DNA from: Microbacterium terrae | Lineage (GTDB): Bacteria; Actinomycetota; Actinomycetes; Actinomycetales; Microbacteriaceae | Length of the DNA: 64,000 bases | Assembly: GCF_017831975.1 (NCBI RefSeq) | Contig: NZ_JAFDSS010000001.1 | Coordinates: 1,054,001-1,118,000, forward strand | Reading direction: 5' to 3' | The notes under the pieces: generated by a model | What the model saw: only the letters and a program-made list of their open reading frames with translations | Told to the model about the DNA's origin: nothing | Databases searched by the model: none | Shown: positions 26,166-34,172 of the stretch, piece after piece | How positions within the stretch are numbered: the first letter of the stretch is position 1 | How the letters are laid out: each line of letters starts with the position of its first letter | Translations under genes and position numbers: made by a program

Positions 26166-26636
26166 ATGTCCCAGCGATGGATCCCGCAGACTCCGCACGA
26201 GCATGCCGTCATGGCGGTGCTGCGCGACGTCCGGGCGTTCAGCGACGCGATGGATCGGATGCACGGCGGCATGAAGGGCGACATGGCGATGAACGCCACC
26301 GACCTGCAGGCGCTGCGGATGATGATCATGCGCGAGCAGCGCGAGGAGGCGGTGTCGCCCCACGACGTCGCCCGGCACCTGCGCATCACCACGGCGTCCA
26401 CGACCAAGCTGCTGGACCGACTCACGGAGTCGGGGCACATCGAGCGACAGCCGCACCCGACCGATCGCCGCGCCCGCATCGTCGTCCTCACCGAGGAGTC
26501 GCGTCAGGCGTTCTACCGTCACTTCGGTGAGAAGCTCTTCGCGATGCGTGTGGTCGCGGAGCGATTCGACGAATCCGACCTCGCCGTGGTGTCGAGATTC
26601 CTCAGCGAGATCAGCGACGCGATCGATCCGGACTGA
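26166..26636 (+). CDS. crtR: MarR-family regulator of the carotenoid operon (CrtR-like)
   Basis: 156 residues with a winged helix-turn-helix: LQALRMMIMREQREEAVSPHDVARHLRITTASTTKLLDRL then the wing HIERQPHPTDRRARIVVLT. Its position, divergent from the crt operon with a palindrome between, matches CrtR of Corynebacterium glutamicum, which represses crt genes and is relieved by geranylgeranyl diphosphate. The ligand here is inferred from that relative. The N-terminus is Met/His-rich (MDRMHGGMKGDMAM). ATG with a GGGGAGGGGG ribosome site. Confidence 0.85.
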   Translation: MSQRWIPQTPHEHAVMAVLRDVRAFSDAMDRMHGGMKGDMAMNATDLQALRMMIMREQREEAVSPHDVARHLRITTASTTKLLDRLTESGHIERQPHPTDRRARIVVLTEESRQAFYRHFGEKLFAMRVVAERFDESDLAVVSRFLSEISDAIDPD

Positions 26637-26705
26637 GGCTGCGCGATCTGATCCGAGCGAAGAAATCACTGGTCAGAAGCGTTTTTCAGCACTCGCGGGA
26701 AATGC

Positions 26706-26739
26706 GAAGAAGGCGCCCCCCGGAGGGGACGCCTTCTTC
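26706..26739 (-). terminator. Terminator hairpin downstream of tRNA-fMet
   Basis: GAAGAAGGCG and CGCCTTCTTC form a perfect 10-bp stem, extended by an inner CCCC/GGGG pairing. It is a few bases beyond the 3' end of the tRNA and also downstream of the convergent marR gene, so it can serve both. Confidence 0.75.
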
Positions 26740-26745
26740 TACTTG

Positions 26746-26819
26746 TTGCGGGGACAGGATTTGAACCTGCGACCTCTGGGTTATGAGCCCAGCGAGCTAC
26801 CGAGCTGCTCCACCCCGCG
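26746..26819 (-). tRNA. tRNA-fMet (anticodon CAT)
   Basis: 74 bases forming a full cloverleaf. The acceptor pairs CGCGGGG with CCCCGCA, leaving the C1-A72 mismatch that marks initiator tRNA. The anticodon stem ends in three G-C pairs (GGG CTCATAA CCC), also initiator-specific, and the T-loop reads GGTTCAAATCC. CCA is not encoded. Confidence 0.93.
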
Positions 26820-26924
26820 GCACAAGAAGTAAACCTAGCACGGATATCGGGAGTGCGCGAATCGAGGCCGCGTTCGCCGCCGCGTCCGCTTGCCGCCCGG
26901 GCGGGCCGCCGCAAAGATGGGGGC

Positions 26925-27434
26925 ATGGCATCGCCCCGCGACACCGACCCGCTCGACGATCGCGTGGACGGTCGGGACGAGACTCCCACGGAGCGAGCGG
27001 ACCGCAACTGGTCGGAGGTGCTGCAGGAGTTGCGTGTCCTTCAGACGGGCACGCAGATCCTCACCGGCTTCCTGCTCGCCCTCGCCTTCCAGCCGGCCTT
27101 CGCCGATCTGTCCGACCCCCAGCGGGCGGCATACCTGACCCTCGTCGTGCTCTCTGCGCTGAGCTCGATCATCGCGCTCGCCCCCGTCGCCCTCCATCGG
27201 GCGCTGTTCCAGCGGCGCGCGAAGCCGGAGGTCGTCGCCTACGGTCATGCTGCGCTCATCACGGCGCTGCTGACCGTCTCGGTGCTGCTCGTGGGCGTCG
27301 TGATGTTCGTGTTCGACGTCGTCATCGCCTCCACAGCCGCCTGGATCGCCGGCGGCGCCCTGGCGCTGGTGATCGCCGCGCTGTGGGTCATCGCACCACT
27401 TCGCATCCGTGCACGGACGGGAGCGCCGGAATGA
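26925..27434 (+). CDS. DUF6328 family membrane protein
   Basis: 169 residues. A hydrophilic start with ERADRNWSEVLQELRVLQTGTQILTGFLLALAFQPAF, typical of DUF6328 proteins (sometimes labelled sodium:proton antiporter without proof), then four probable membrane segments. Function unknown. ATG at 26925 follows AAAGATGGGGG. The stop overlaps the next gene by four bases (ATGA). Confidence 0.8.
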   Translation: MASPRDTDPLDDRVDGRDETPTERADRNWSEVLQELRVLQTGTQILTGFLLALAFQPAFADLSDPQRAAYLTLVVLSALSSIIALAPVALHRALFQRRAKPEVVAYGHAALITALLTVSVLLVGVVMFVFDVVIASTAAWIAGGALALVIAALWVIAPLRIRARTGAPE

Positions 27435-28249
27435 GCGCGCCCGCACGCTCCGTCGGCGTCGCCGTCGCGCAGTTCGCGCCCGTGGCCGACACCGCCGCGA
27501 ACGTCGACGCCATCGCTCGGCTGACCGCAGAGGCTGTGCGACGTGGCGCGCGCCTCGTGGTCTTCCCCGAGTACGCGAGCTACTTCGTCGATCCCTTCGA
27601 CCCCACGCTCGCCGAGCATGCCCAAGCCCTCGACGGCCCGTTCGTCCGCGCTCTGACCGATCTCGCGGCACAGCATGACGTGCATCTGGTCGCCGGTCTC
27701 GTCGAGCGTGCGGGCGACGAGCGTCATGTGCACAACACCGCGGTCGCCGTCGGCGCGTCGGGGCTGCTGGCGCGCTATCGCAAGCTCCACCTGTACGACG
27801 CGTTCGGCCAGCGCGAGTCGGACTGGGTCGCGCCCGGCGCCGTCGAAGAGCCTCAGACGTTCGAGGTCGACGGCCTCACCGTCGGACTGATGACCTGCTA
27901 CGACCTCCGGTTCCCCGAGGTCGCCCGGCTGCTCGCCGATGCGGGCGCCGACCTCGTCGCGGTGCCGGCGGAGTGGGTGCGCGGCCCTCTCAAGGAGCAC
28001 CACTGGCGCACCCTCCTCCACGCGCGGGCGATCGAGAACACCCTCTTCGTCGCAGCTGCCGACCACCCGCCGCCGCTCGGCGTCGGGTCGTCGCTCATCG
28101 TCGACCCGCAGGGGGTCGAGGTCGCGGCGATCGGAACCGGCACCGACGTGGCGGTGGCGCACCTCGATGCCGATGCCGTCGAACGTGTGCGCCGGGTGAA
28201 TCCGGCCCTGCGGCTGCGTCGGTTCACCGTCGTCGAGCGCCCGAGCTGA
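27431..28249 (+). CDS. Nitrilase-superfamily carbon-nitrogen hydrolase
   Basis: 272 residues. The Glu-Lys-Cys triad is visible: Glu47 (VVFPEYAS), Lys118 (YRKLHLYD) and Cys156 (MTCYDLRFPE). The sequence is closest in outline to the omega-amidase/deaminated-glutathione-amidase branch, but the substrate cannot be fixed by eye. Soluble, no signal peptide. Translationally coupled to the DUF6328 gene; the aminotransferase gene lies convergent downstream, and an amidase-transaminase link would be plausible though unproven. Confidence 0.88.
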   Translation: MSAPARSVGVAVAQFAPVADTAANVDAIARLTAEAVRRGARLVVFPEYASYFVDPFDPTLAEHAQALDGPFVRALTDLAAQHDVHLVAGLVERAGDERHVHNTAVAVGASGLLARYRKLHLYDAFGQRESDWVAPGAVEEPQTFEVDGLTVGLMTCYDLRFPEVARLLADAGADLVAVPAEWVRGPLKEHHWRTLLHARAIENTLFVAAADHPPPLGVGSSLIVDPQGVEVAAIGTGTDVAVAHLDADAVERVRRVNPALRLRRFTVVERPS

Positions 28250-28279
28250 GACGCCTCCGGGAGCGGCGGCCGGGTGGGA

Positions 28280-29479
28280 TCAGAACGCGGCTGCGAGCCG
28301 GGTCGCGGCATCCTCGAGCACGTCGACGCGCTTGCACGCGGCGAACCGCACCAGCGTGCGGTAGTCGCCGCGGTGCTCCGGAGACACGAACGCGGTGAGG
28401 GGGATCGCGACGACCCCCGCACGGCGGGGGAGTTCGCGGCAGAAGTCGCCCGCATCGTCGGCTCCGAGGGGCGCGGCATCGGCGACGGTGAAGTACGAGC
28501 CCGCAGGGGGCGACACGTCGAACCCCGCGGCCACCAGGCCGGCGCCGAGGAGGTCGCGCTTCGCACGCAGCGCGGTGGCGATCTCGGCGAAGAAGGTGTC
28601 GGGGAGGCGCAGACCCGTCGCGATCGCGGGCTGGAACGGCGACCCGTTCACGTACGTCAGGAACTGCTTCACGGCGAGCACCGCCTCGATGAGGCGCGCC
28701 GGCCCGCTCACCCACCCGATCTTCCATCCGGTCGTCGAGAACGTCTTGCCGGCCGACGAGATCGTCAGCGTCCGCTCGCGCGCACCGGGGAGCCCGGCGA
28801 TCGGCACATGCGCCGCATCGAAGACGAGATGCTCGTAGACCTCGTCGGTGACGATCACCGCGTCGTGGTGCTCGGCCAGGCGCACGACCTCGTCGCGCAC
28901 CTCGGCGGTGAACACCGCACCGGTCGGGTTGTGCGGGTCGTTGACGAGGATCACGCGCGTGCGGTCGCTCACGGCGCGACGGAGGTCGTCGAGGTCGGGC
29001 TGGAACGCCGGCCAGCGCAGCGGCACCGGCACGAGGCGCGCGCCGGTCAGTGCGACGACGGCGGCATACGCGTCGTAGAACGGCTCGAACACGACGACCT
29101 CGTCGTCGGGGCCGTCGAGGAGGGCGAGGAGCGTCGCCGCCAGCGCCTCGGTGGCGCCGGCCGTGATCAGCACCTCGCGTGCAGGGTCGACGGCGAGGCC
29201 GTAGAAGCGCTCCTGATGCTCGGCGACGGCCGCGAGGAGGTCGGCGGTGCCGCGCCCGGGCGGGTACTGGTTCTCGCCCCGTGCGATCGCCTCCCGCGCG
29301 GCCTCGAGCACCTCGCGGGGCCCGTCCTCGTCGGGGAAGCCCTGACCGAGATTGATCGCGCCGGTGGTCGCCGCGAGCGCGGACATCTCGGCGAACACGG
29401 TGGGACGCATGGTTCCGTCGGCATCGACGAGGCCTGCGCCGTGGGCGGTGCGGCGCCAGCCGCCGGTGAGTGCGAGCAT
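28280..29479 (-). CDS. Class I/II PLP-dependent aminotransferase
   Basis: 399 residues. INLGQGFPDEDGP, GENQYPPGRGTADL, LVNDPHNPTGAVF, VTDEVYEHLVFD and the PLP-lysine segment SSAGKTFSTTGWKIGW place it in fold type I, near the kynurenine/glutamine transaminase and N-succinyldiaminopimelate transaminase branch. The substrate is not assigned. The ATG is 7 bases from a TACCGT -10, suggesting leaderless mRNA. It converges with the nitrilase-family gene. Confidence 0.87.
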   Translation of the reverse strand: MLALTGGWRRTAHGAGLVDADGTMRPTVFAEMSALAATTGAINLGQGFPDEDGPREVLEAAREAIARGENQYPPGRGTADLLAAVAEHQERFYGLAVDPAREVLITAGATEALAATLLALLDGPDDEVVVFEPFYDAYAAVVALTGARLVPVPLRWPAFQPDLDDLRRAVSDRTRVILVNDPHNPTGAVFTAEVRDEVVRLAEHHDAVIVTDEVYEHLVFDAAHVPIAGLPGARERTLTISSAGKTFSTTGWKIGWVSGPARLIEAVLAVKQFLTYVNGSPFQPAIATGLRLPDTFFAEIATALRAKRDLLGAGLVAAGFDVSPPAGSYFTVADAAPLGADDAGDFCRELPRRAGVVAIPLTAFVSPEHRGDYRTLVRFAACKRVDVLEDAATRLAAAF

Positions 29480-29486
29480 CGGTCAC

Positions 29487-29492
29487 ACGGTA
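29487..29492 (-). promoter_or_regulatory. -10 element, leaderless start of the aminotransferase
   Basis: TACCGT on the minus strand, then 7 bases, then the ATG at 29479. No ribosome site. Confidence 0.5.
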
Positions 29493-29511
29493 CTCGACCG
29501 ACACATGCGTG

Positions 29512-29542
29512 TTGCATAGCCGGGTCCCATCTTCGTCATAAG
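29512..29542 (+). promoter_or_regulatory. Possible promoter of the HtrA-like gene
   Basis: TTGCAT (29512-29517) and CATAAG (29537-29542) are separated by 19 bases in a locally AT-richer stretch, about 50 bases upstream of the start. Spacing is longer than ideal, so the call is weak. Confidence 0.3.
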
Positions 29543-29594
29543 AAACACACAGCCTGCGCGGGCAAGGTGATGAGTGCTTGGAAGAAGGAGCATC

Positions 29595-31361
29595 ATGAGC
29601 GACAACCAGGGCGAGCGCCCCGCAGAGACCACCCCTCAGAACACGGATGCTGCGCACACGGGTGACTCCGTGGCAGCCGCGCCCGTCGCTCCGGCGACGG
29701 AGCCCGCAGCGCCGGCGGTCGCGCCCGACGCGGCATCCGCGCAGCCGGCACCCTCGGCCGCGCCCGAGACCCCCGCCGCGGCAGCGCCCTCGGTTCCGCC
29801 GGTTCCGCCGCTCCCGCAGGCAGCAGCCGCGCAGACGCCTGCCCCGCAGGCGCCGGCCGCACCGGCCGCGCACACGCCGGCCCCGCAGACCCCGGCCGCG
29901 CAGCCTCCGGCCGCGCAGGCCCCGCACGCGGGCACCTGGAACGCGCCGCAGCAGCCGACCCCGCCCGCGGGCTACCCGACGCCGCAGCCGGGCCAGACCT
30001 ACGCGCGTCCCCACGGGTACGCGGGCCAGCAGCCGCAGCCGCAGCAGTATGCGTCGACCCAGCCCGGTGCATCCTTCGGAAGCGCCGCCGTCGGCGATGC
30101 GTACGCGACGGCGCCGATCACCGGTGCCGTCATCACCGCGCCGGCCGAGCCCAAGAAGAAGCCGGGCGCCGGCAAGGTCGTCGGCCTGCTCGTGGCCGCC
30201 GCCATCGTCGGGGGCGCGGCCGGTCTCGGCGGCGCGTACGCCGGGGTGAACCTGTTCGCCCCCGCCACCACCTCGTCGGCATCGGCGCCCACGACCGTCA
30301 CGGTCAACGACACCGACGACGTCAACCAGACGACCGGCATCGCGGCGACGGCTCTGCCGAGCGTCGTCACCATCGCGGCGACGAGCTCAAGCGCGAGCGG
30401 CACCGGCTCGGGCGTCATCCTGAGCAAGGACGGGTACATCGTCACCAATACGCACGTCGTGACCCTCGACGGTGCGAGCGGCGACGCGACGGTGCAGGTG
30501 ACCACTTCCGACGGCCACGTGTACGCGGCCGAGGTCGTCGGCACCGATCCGACCTACGACCTCGCGGTCATCAAGATCGACGCCGACGAGGCGCTCACCC
30601 CGATCGAGTTCGCCTCGTCGAGCGACCTCAACGTCGGAGACACGGCGGTCGCCGTCGGCGCACCGCTGGGACTCTCGAACACCGTCACCACCGGCATCGT
30701 GAGCGCGCTCAACCGCTCGATCGAGATCGCCTCGTCTGCAGCGCCCGACTCCGGAGACAGCGACTCGAGCGAGGGCGACGGGCAGGACGACGGGCAGGAG
30801 GGCGGACCCTTCCAGTTCGACTTCGGCCAGGGTCAGACCCAGTCGACCCCGACGCAGACGATCTCGATCGCGGTCATCCAGACCGACGCAGCGATCAACC
30901 CCGGCAACTCGGGCGGCGCGCTGGTCGATGACGAGGGCCGGCTCATCGGCATCAACGTCGCCATCGCCTCGGCCGGCAGCTCGTCCGACGGCTCGGGCTC
31001 GATCGGCGTCGGCTTCGCGATCCCGTCCGACATCGTCGAGCGCGTCACCGACGAGATCATCACCGACGGCGCCGCGACCCACGGCCTCCTGGGAGCCATG
31101 GTGAGCCCGGCCGCCTCCGAGGACGGTGCGACCATCACCGGCGCCTACCTCCATGAAGTGACCCCCGACGGCGCCGCGCAGGCCGCCGGCCTCCAGGCGG
31201 GCGACATCGTCATCGAGTTCAACGGCGTGCCGATCACCGACTCGGTCGACCTGACCGCTCAGGTGCGCGCCGCCGCCGCCGGCAGCGATGCGACGGTCAC
31301 GTACGTCCGCGACGGCGAGACCGAGAAGGTCGATGTGACCCTCGGCACGCTCGCCCAGTAA
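29595..31361 (+). CDS. HtrA-like membrane-anchored serine protease with PDZ domain
   Basis: 588 residues. About 190 N-terminal residues are Ala/Pro/Gln-rich and cytoplasmic, then a single membrane segment (about 195-220, VVGLLVAAAIVGGAAGLGGAYAG). The outer trypsin-like domain has His287 (TNTHVV), Asp322 (YDLAVI) and Ser439 (GNSGGAL), and a PDZ domain follows (GLQAGDIVIEFNGVPI). An acidic loop (SGDSDSSEGDGQDDGQEGG) interrupts the protease. Predicted envelope quality control. ATG with a perfect GAAGGAG ribosome site. A 15-bp inverted repeat lies just after the stop. Confidence 0.92.
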   Translation: MSDNQGERPAETTPQNTDAAHTGDSVAAAPVAPATEPAAPAVAPDAASAQPAPSAAPETPAAAAPSVPPVPPLPQAAAAQTPAPQAPAAPAAHTPAPQTPAAQPPAAQAPHAGTWNAPQQPTPPAGYPTPQPGQTYARPHGYAGQQPQPQQYASTQPGASFGSAAVGDAYATAPITGAVITAPAEPKKKPGAGKVVGLLVAAAIVGGAAGLGGAYAGVNLFAPATTSSASAPTTVTVNDTDDVNQTTGIAATALPSVVTIAATSSSASGTGSGVILSKDGYIVTNTHVVTLDGASGDATVQVTTSDGHVYAAEVVGTDPTYDLAVIKIDADEALTPIEFASSSDLNVGDTAVAVGAPLGLSNTVTTGIVSALNRSIEIASSAAPDSGDSDSSEGDGQDDGQEGGPFQFDFGQGQTQSTPTQTISIAVIQTDAAINPGNSGGALVDDEGRLIGINVAIASAGSSSDGSGSIGVGFAIPSDIVERVTDEIITDGAATHGLLGAMVSPAASEDGATITGAYLHEVTPDGAAQAAGLQAGDIVIEFNGVPITDSVDLTAQVRAAAAGSDATVTYVRDGETEKVDVTLGTLAQ

Positions 31362-31376
31362 GCGCCTCCCGGCTCC

Positions 31377-31413
31377 GGACGCCACCCCGCGATAGGCTCG
31401 CGGGGTGGCGTCC
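31377..31413. terminator. 15-bp inverted repeat; htrA terminator containing the next gene's promoter
   Basis: GGACGCCACCCCGCG and its exact complement CGCGGGGTGGCGTCC flank the 7-base loop ATAGGCT. The loop holds a TAGGCT -10 element, and the right arm contains the first three codons of the next gene (GTG GCG TCC). In htrA read-through RNA it would fold into a strong hairpin; an mRNA started at the GTG would contain only one arm. Confidence 0.7.
31393..31398 (+). promoter_or_regulatory. -10 element inside the hairpin loop, leaderless start
   Basis: TAGGCT, then 6 bases, then GTG at 31405. The hexamer is the loop of the inverted repeat at 31377-31413. Confidence 0.55.
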
Positions 31414-32689
31414 TTCTCGTTCGGCGCGGGAAATGCGCGAAAGCTCGCATCGATCCCGCTCTACGCGATGGGGCGCCTCGTGACCGCTGTCGTCCCCCGC
31501 GCCGATGGTGAATGGGTGTTCGGCTGCGGCGCCGGCATCGGCGACGGAGCGCTGGCGCTGTGGCAGCGTGCCGCGCTCGACGGCACACCCGCGGTCTGGC
31601 TCGTGGGGTCGGAACGGGAGCGGGCGGATGCCGCGGCGCGCGGCATCCCGGTCGTCGCGAAGAACTCGTTCGCGGGATTCTGGCGCACGGCGCGGGCACG
31701 GGTGATCGTCGTCACGCACGGATTCGGCGACGTCAACCGCTACGCGGTGTCGGGAGGATTCGTCGCACAGCTGTGGCACGGGATCCCGCTCAAGCGCATC
31801 GGCCTCGATTCGCCGGCGACGCTGCGCCCGCCGCGGGTGTTCGGGCCCGGGCGCATCCCCGGTGCCGCGTTAGTCTCGCGCCTGCTGGCACGGATGTACC
31901 GGGCCGCCACCCGCGACATCGACCTGATCCCCGCCGCGTCGCATCTGGTGCGCGGCAGACTCGAATCGGCGTTCGGTCTCGCCGACGCGCGCATCCGGGT
32001 GGTCGGCGAGCCGCGCGTCGACGTCCTCACAGGCGGCGACCCGGCGAGCCGCCGGTCGACAGCTCGCGAGACGATCGCCGCGATCACCGGCGCGATCGGC
32101 GACGACGAGCGCCTCGTGCTCTACGCCCCGACATGGCGCGACGGCGCGGTCGACCCCGCAGTCCCGTCGGCGGCGGACTGGCAGGCGATCGTCGACGTGC
32201 TCGAGGCCCATGACGCGGTGCTCCTGGTGCGCTCGCATCCGCTCGGCGCCGGCAGGTACGCGCCCCCGGTGTCCACCGATCGGGTCCGGGCCCTCGGCAG
32301 CGATCTGGTCGCCGATGTGACGCCGGTGCTCCCCGGCCTCGACGTGCTGGTGACGGACTACTCCTCGCTCGCCTACGACAGCCGCACTCGTGCCGCTGCC
32401 GGTCGTCTTCCTCGCGCCCGACCTCGAGGAGTACGCCCACGATCGCGGCTTCTACGGCACCTACGACGACGTCGCGGGGCCGGATCCCGCCCGCGACTGG
32501 GTCGCTGCTGCTGCGCAGCTCGACGCCGTCCTGGGCGACCGTGGCGAACGGGACCGCCGCACCGCCCGCGCACGGGCGCTCAGTGAGCGCGTGCACGCCT
32601 TCCACGACGGCCAGGCGACCGAGCGCGTCTACCGCGCCATCCGGTCCGCAGCCTCGCCGACGGACCACCCGACGAGAGGACACCGATGA
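31405..32689 (+). pseudogene. CDP-glycerol glycerophosphotransferase-family gene with a one-base frameshift
   Basis: Reading from GTG 31405 gives a normal family protein (VFGCGAGIGDGALALWQRA, QLWHGIPLKRIGLDS, LYAPTWRDG, DVLVTDYSSLAYDS) to about residue 326, after which the frame turns into Arg-rich nonsense. The correct continuation (LVPLPVVFLAPDLEEYAHDRGFYGTY) is found one base further, so one C too many is present near 32382-32383. The restored frame runs to 32689 and its stop overlaps the next start (ATGA), evidence that the full gene was functional recently. It may be a sequencing error, a fresh mutation or phase variation. Role: polymerising or priming polyol-phosphate chains. Confidence 0.8.
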
Positions 32690-34134
32690 CCGACGCCCGC
32701 TTCACCGTCGAAGGCGGCCCGGCGCTGGTGATCTCGGGCCGGGGGCCGCGGCCGCGTGCCGTCGAGCTCGTGGGGTCGCGGGCGCGGGCGAGCGCCGTGA
32801 TGACCGGCAGAGGCACCACGTGGCGGGCGACGATCGCATTGCGCGCCGCGCGCTGGGGCGGGCCTCAGCTGCCGCTGCCCACCGGCGACTACGAGCTCCG
32901 CATCGACGCGGGTGACGCGGTCGACGTCTCGGAGTCGGCGCCGGTCGCCCTCGTGCAGCTCGGCACCCTCCGGGCGTCGCTCGCCGGCTGGACGGTGACC
33001 ATCGGACCGCCGATCGACCCCGCGTACGACTCGGGAGAGGGGCAGGATGCCCTCGAGCGGCGCTATGCGGGCCGTGTCGGCACGCTCGAGAACGCGGTCT
33101 TCTTCGAGAGCTTCTACGGGCGCAACGCCGGATGCAACCCGCTCGCCATCGATCGCGAGCTCGCCCGCGTGGCTCCGGCGGTGACGCGGTACTGGAGCGT
33201 CGTCGACCTCTCGGTGGCTGTGCCCGACGGCGCAGTCGCCGTCGTCGAAGGCAGCCCCGAATGGTGGCGTGCGCGCGGAGCGGCGCGCCTCCTCGTCGTC
33301 AACGACTGGCTGCGGCGACGCTTCGTACGCCGGCCGGGACAGGTCGTGGTGCAGACCTGGCACGGGACGCCGCTCAAGCGCCTGGCCCTGCACCGCCCGG
33401 GGTTCGATCCGCGGCGCTGGGCTGCGGTGGTGCGCGAGTCGCGGCGCTGGAACGTGCTCCTCGCGCAGAATCCCTACGGGGCGCGCATCCTCTCCAAGGC
33501 GTATGCGTTCCTCACCCGGCCGGTGTGGATCGAGGGCTACCCGCGCAACGACGTGCTCACCACGGGCGACGCCGAGGCGACGCGCGCGGCGCTGGGCGTC
33601 TCGGCATCCGACCGCGTCGTGCTGTACGCGCCGACATGGCGCGACGACCGCCGCGAGATGGTCGACTTCGTCGACCCGGTTCAGCTGGCCCACGACCTCG
33701 ATGCCGTCGTGCTGGTGCGCGGGCACTCGCGCACCCTGCTGCCCGGCAAGGACGCCGAGGGCCCGCGCGTGGTCGACGTGACGGGCTTCCCCGACACGTC
33801 GGCGCTGCTGCTCGCCGCGGATGCGCTCGTCACGGACTACTCGTCGGTCATGTTCGACTTCTCGGTGACAGGCAAGCCGATGTTCTTCCTCGTACCCGAC
33901 CTCGAGCACTTCCGCGGCGAGCTGCGCGGGTTCTACTTCGACCTCGCCGAGCACGCCCCGGGCCCGGTCGTGCGCTCGCAGGACGAGCTGGTCGCGGCGT
34001 TCGCCGCGCACGATCCCGCCGTCCACGAGGAGCGGTACCGTCTGTGGCGCGCGCGCTTCAACGCCCGCGACGATGGGCATGCGGCCGAGCGCGTGGTCGC
34101 GCGGATCCTCGATCAGGGGTTCGTCGAGCGCTGA
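32686..34134 (+). CDS. CDP-glycerol glycerophosphotransferase-family protein (TagF/TagB-like)
   Basis: 482 residues. An N-terminal beta-rich region (about 1-110) precedes the transferase part, which has FFESFYGRNAGCNPLAI, QTWHGTPLKRLALH (catalytic His), ILLAQNP-type segment NVLLAQNPYGARI, EGYPRNDVL, LYAPTWRDD and VTDYSSVMFDFSVTGKP. The family moves glycerol- or ribitol-phosphate from CDP-polyol onto cell-wall teichoic acid-like polymers at the inner membrane face. The start overlaps the frameshifted paralogue by four bases. Confidence 0.87.
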   Translation: MTDARFTVEGGPALVISGRGPRPRAVELVGSRARASAVMTGRGTTWRATIALRAARWGGPQLPLPTGDYELRIDAGDAVDVSESAPVALVQLGTLRASLAGWTVTIGPPIDPAYDSGEGQDALERRYAGRVGTLENAVFFESFYGRNAGCNPLAIDRELARVAPAVTRYWSVVDLSVAVPDGAVAVVEGSPEWWRARGAARLLVVNDWLRRRFVRRPGQVVVQTWHGTPLKRLALHRPGFDPRRWAAVVRESRRWNVLLAQNPYGARILSKAYAFLTRPVWIEGYPRNDVLTTGDAEATRAALGVSASDRVVLYAPTWRDDRREMVDFVDPVQLAHDLDAVVLVRGHSRTLLPGKDAEGPRVVDVTGFPDTSALLLAADALVTDYSSVMFDFSVTGKPMFFLVPDLEHFRGELRGFYFDLAEHAPGPVVRSQDELVAAFAAHDPAVHEERYRLWRARFNARDDGHAAERVVARILDQGFVER

Positions 34135-34172
34135 CGCGCGAACCACGTCGAGCGCTGAGCGCTCACCGAGCG

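Noticed and set aside
29640..30160. Possible separate Pro/Ala-rich gene upstream of the HtrA protease domain
   Set aside because: It is in frame with the protease, preceded by a good ribosome site, and cytoplasmic Pro-rich tails are normal for actinobacterial HtrA proteins.
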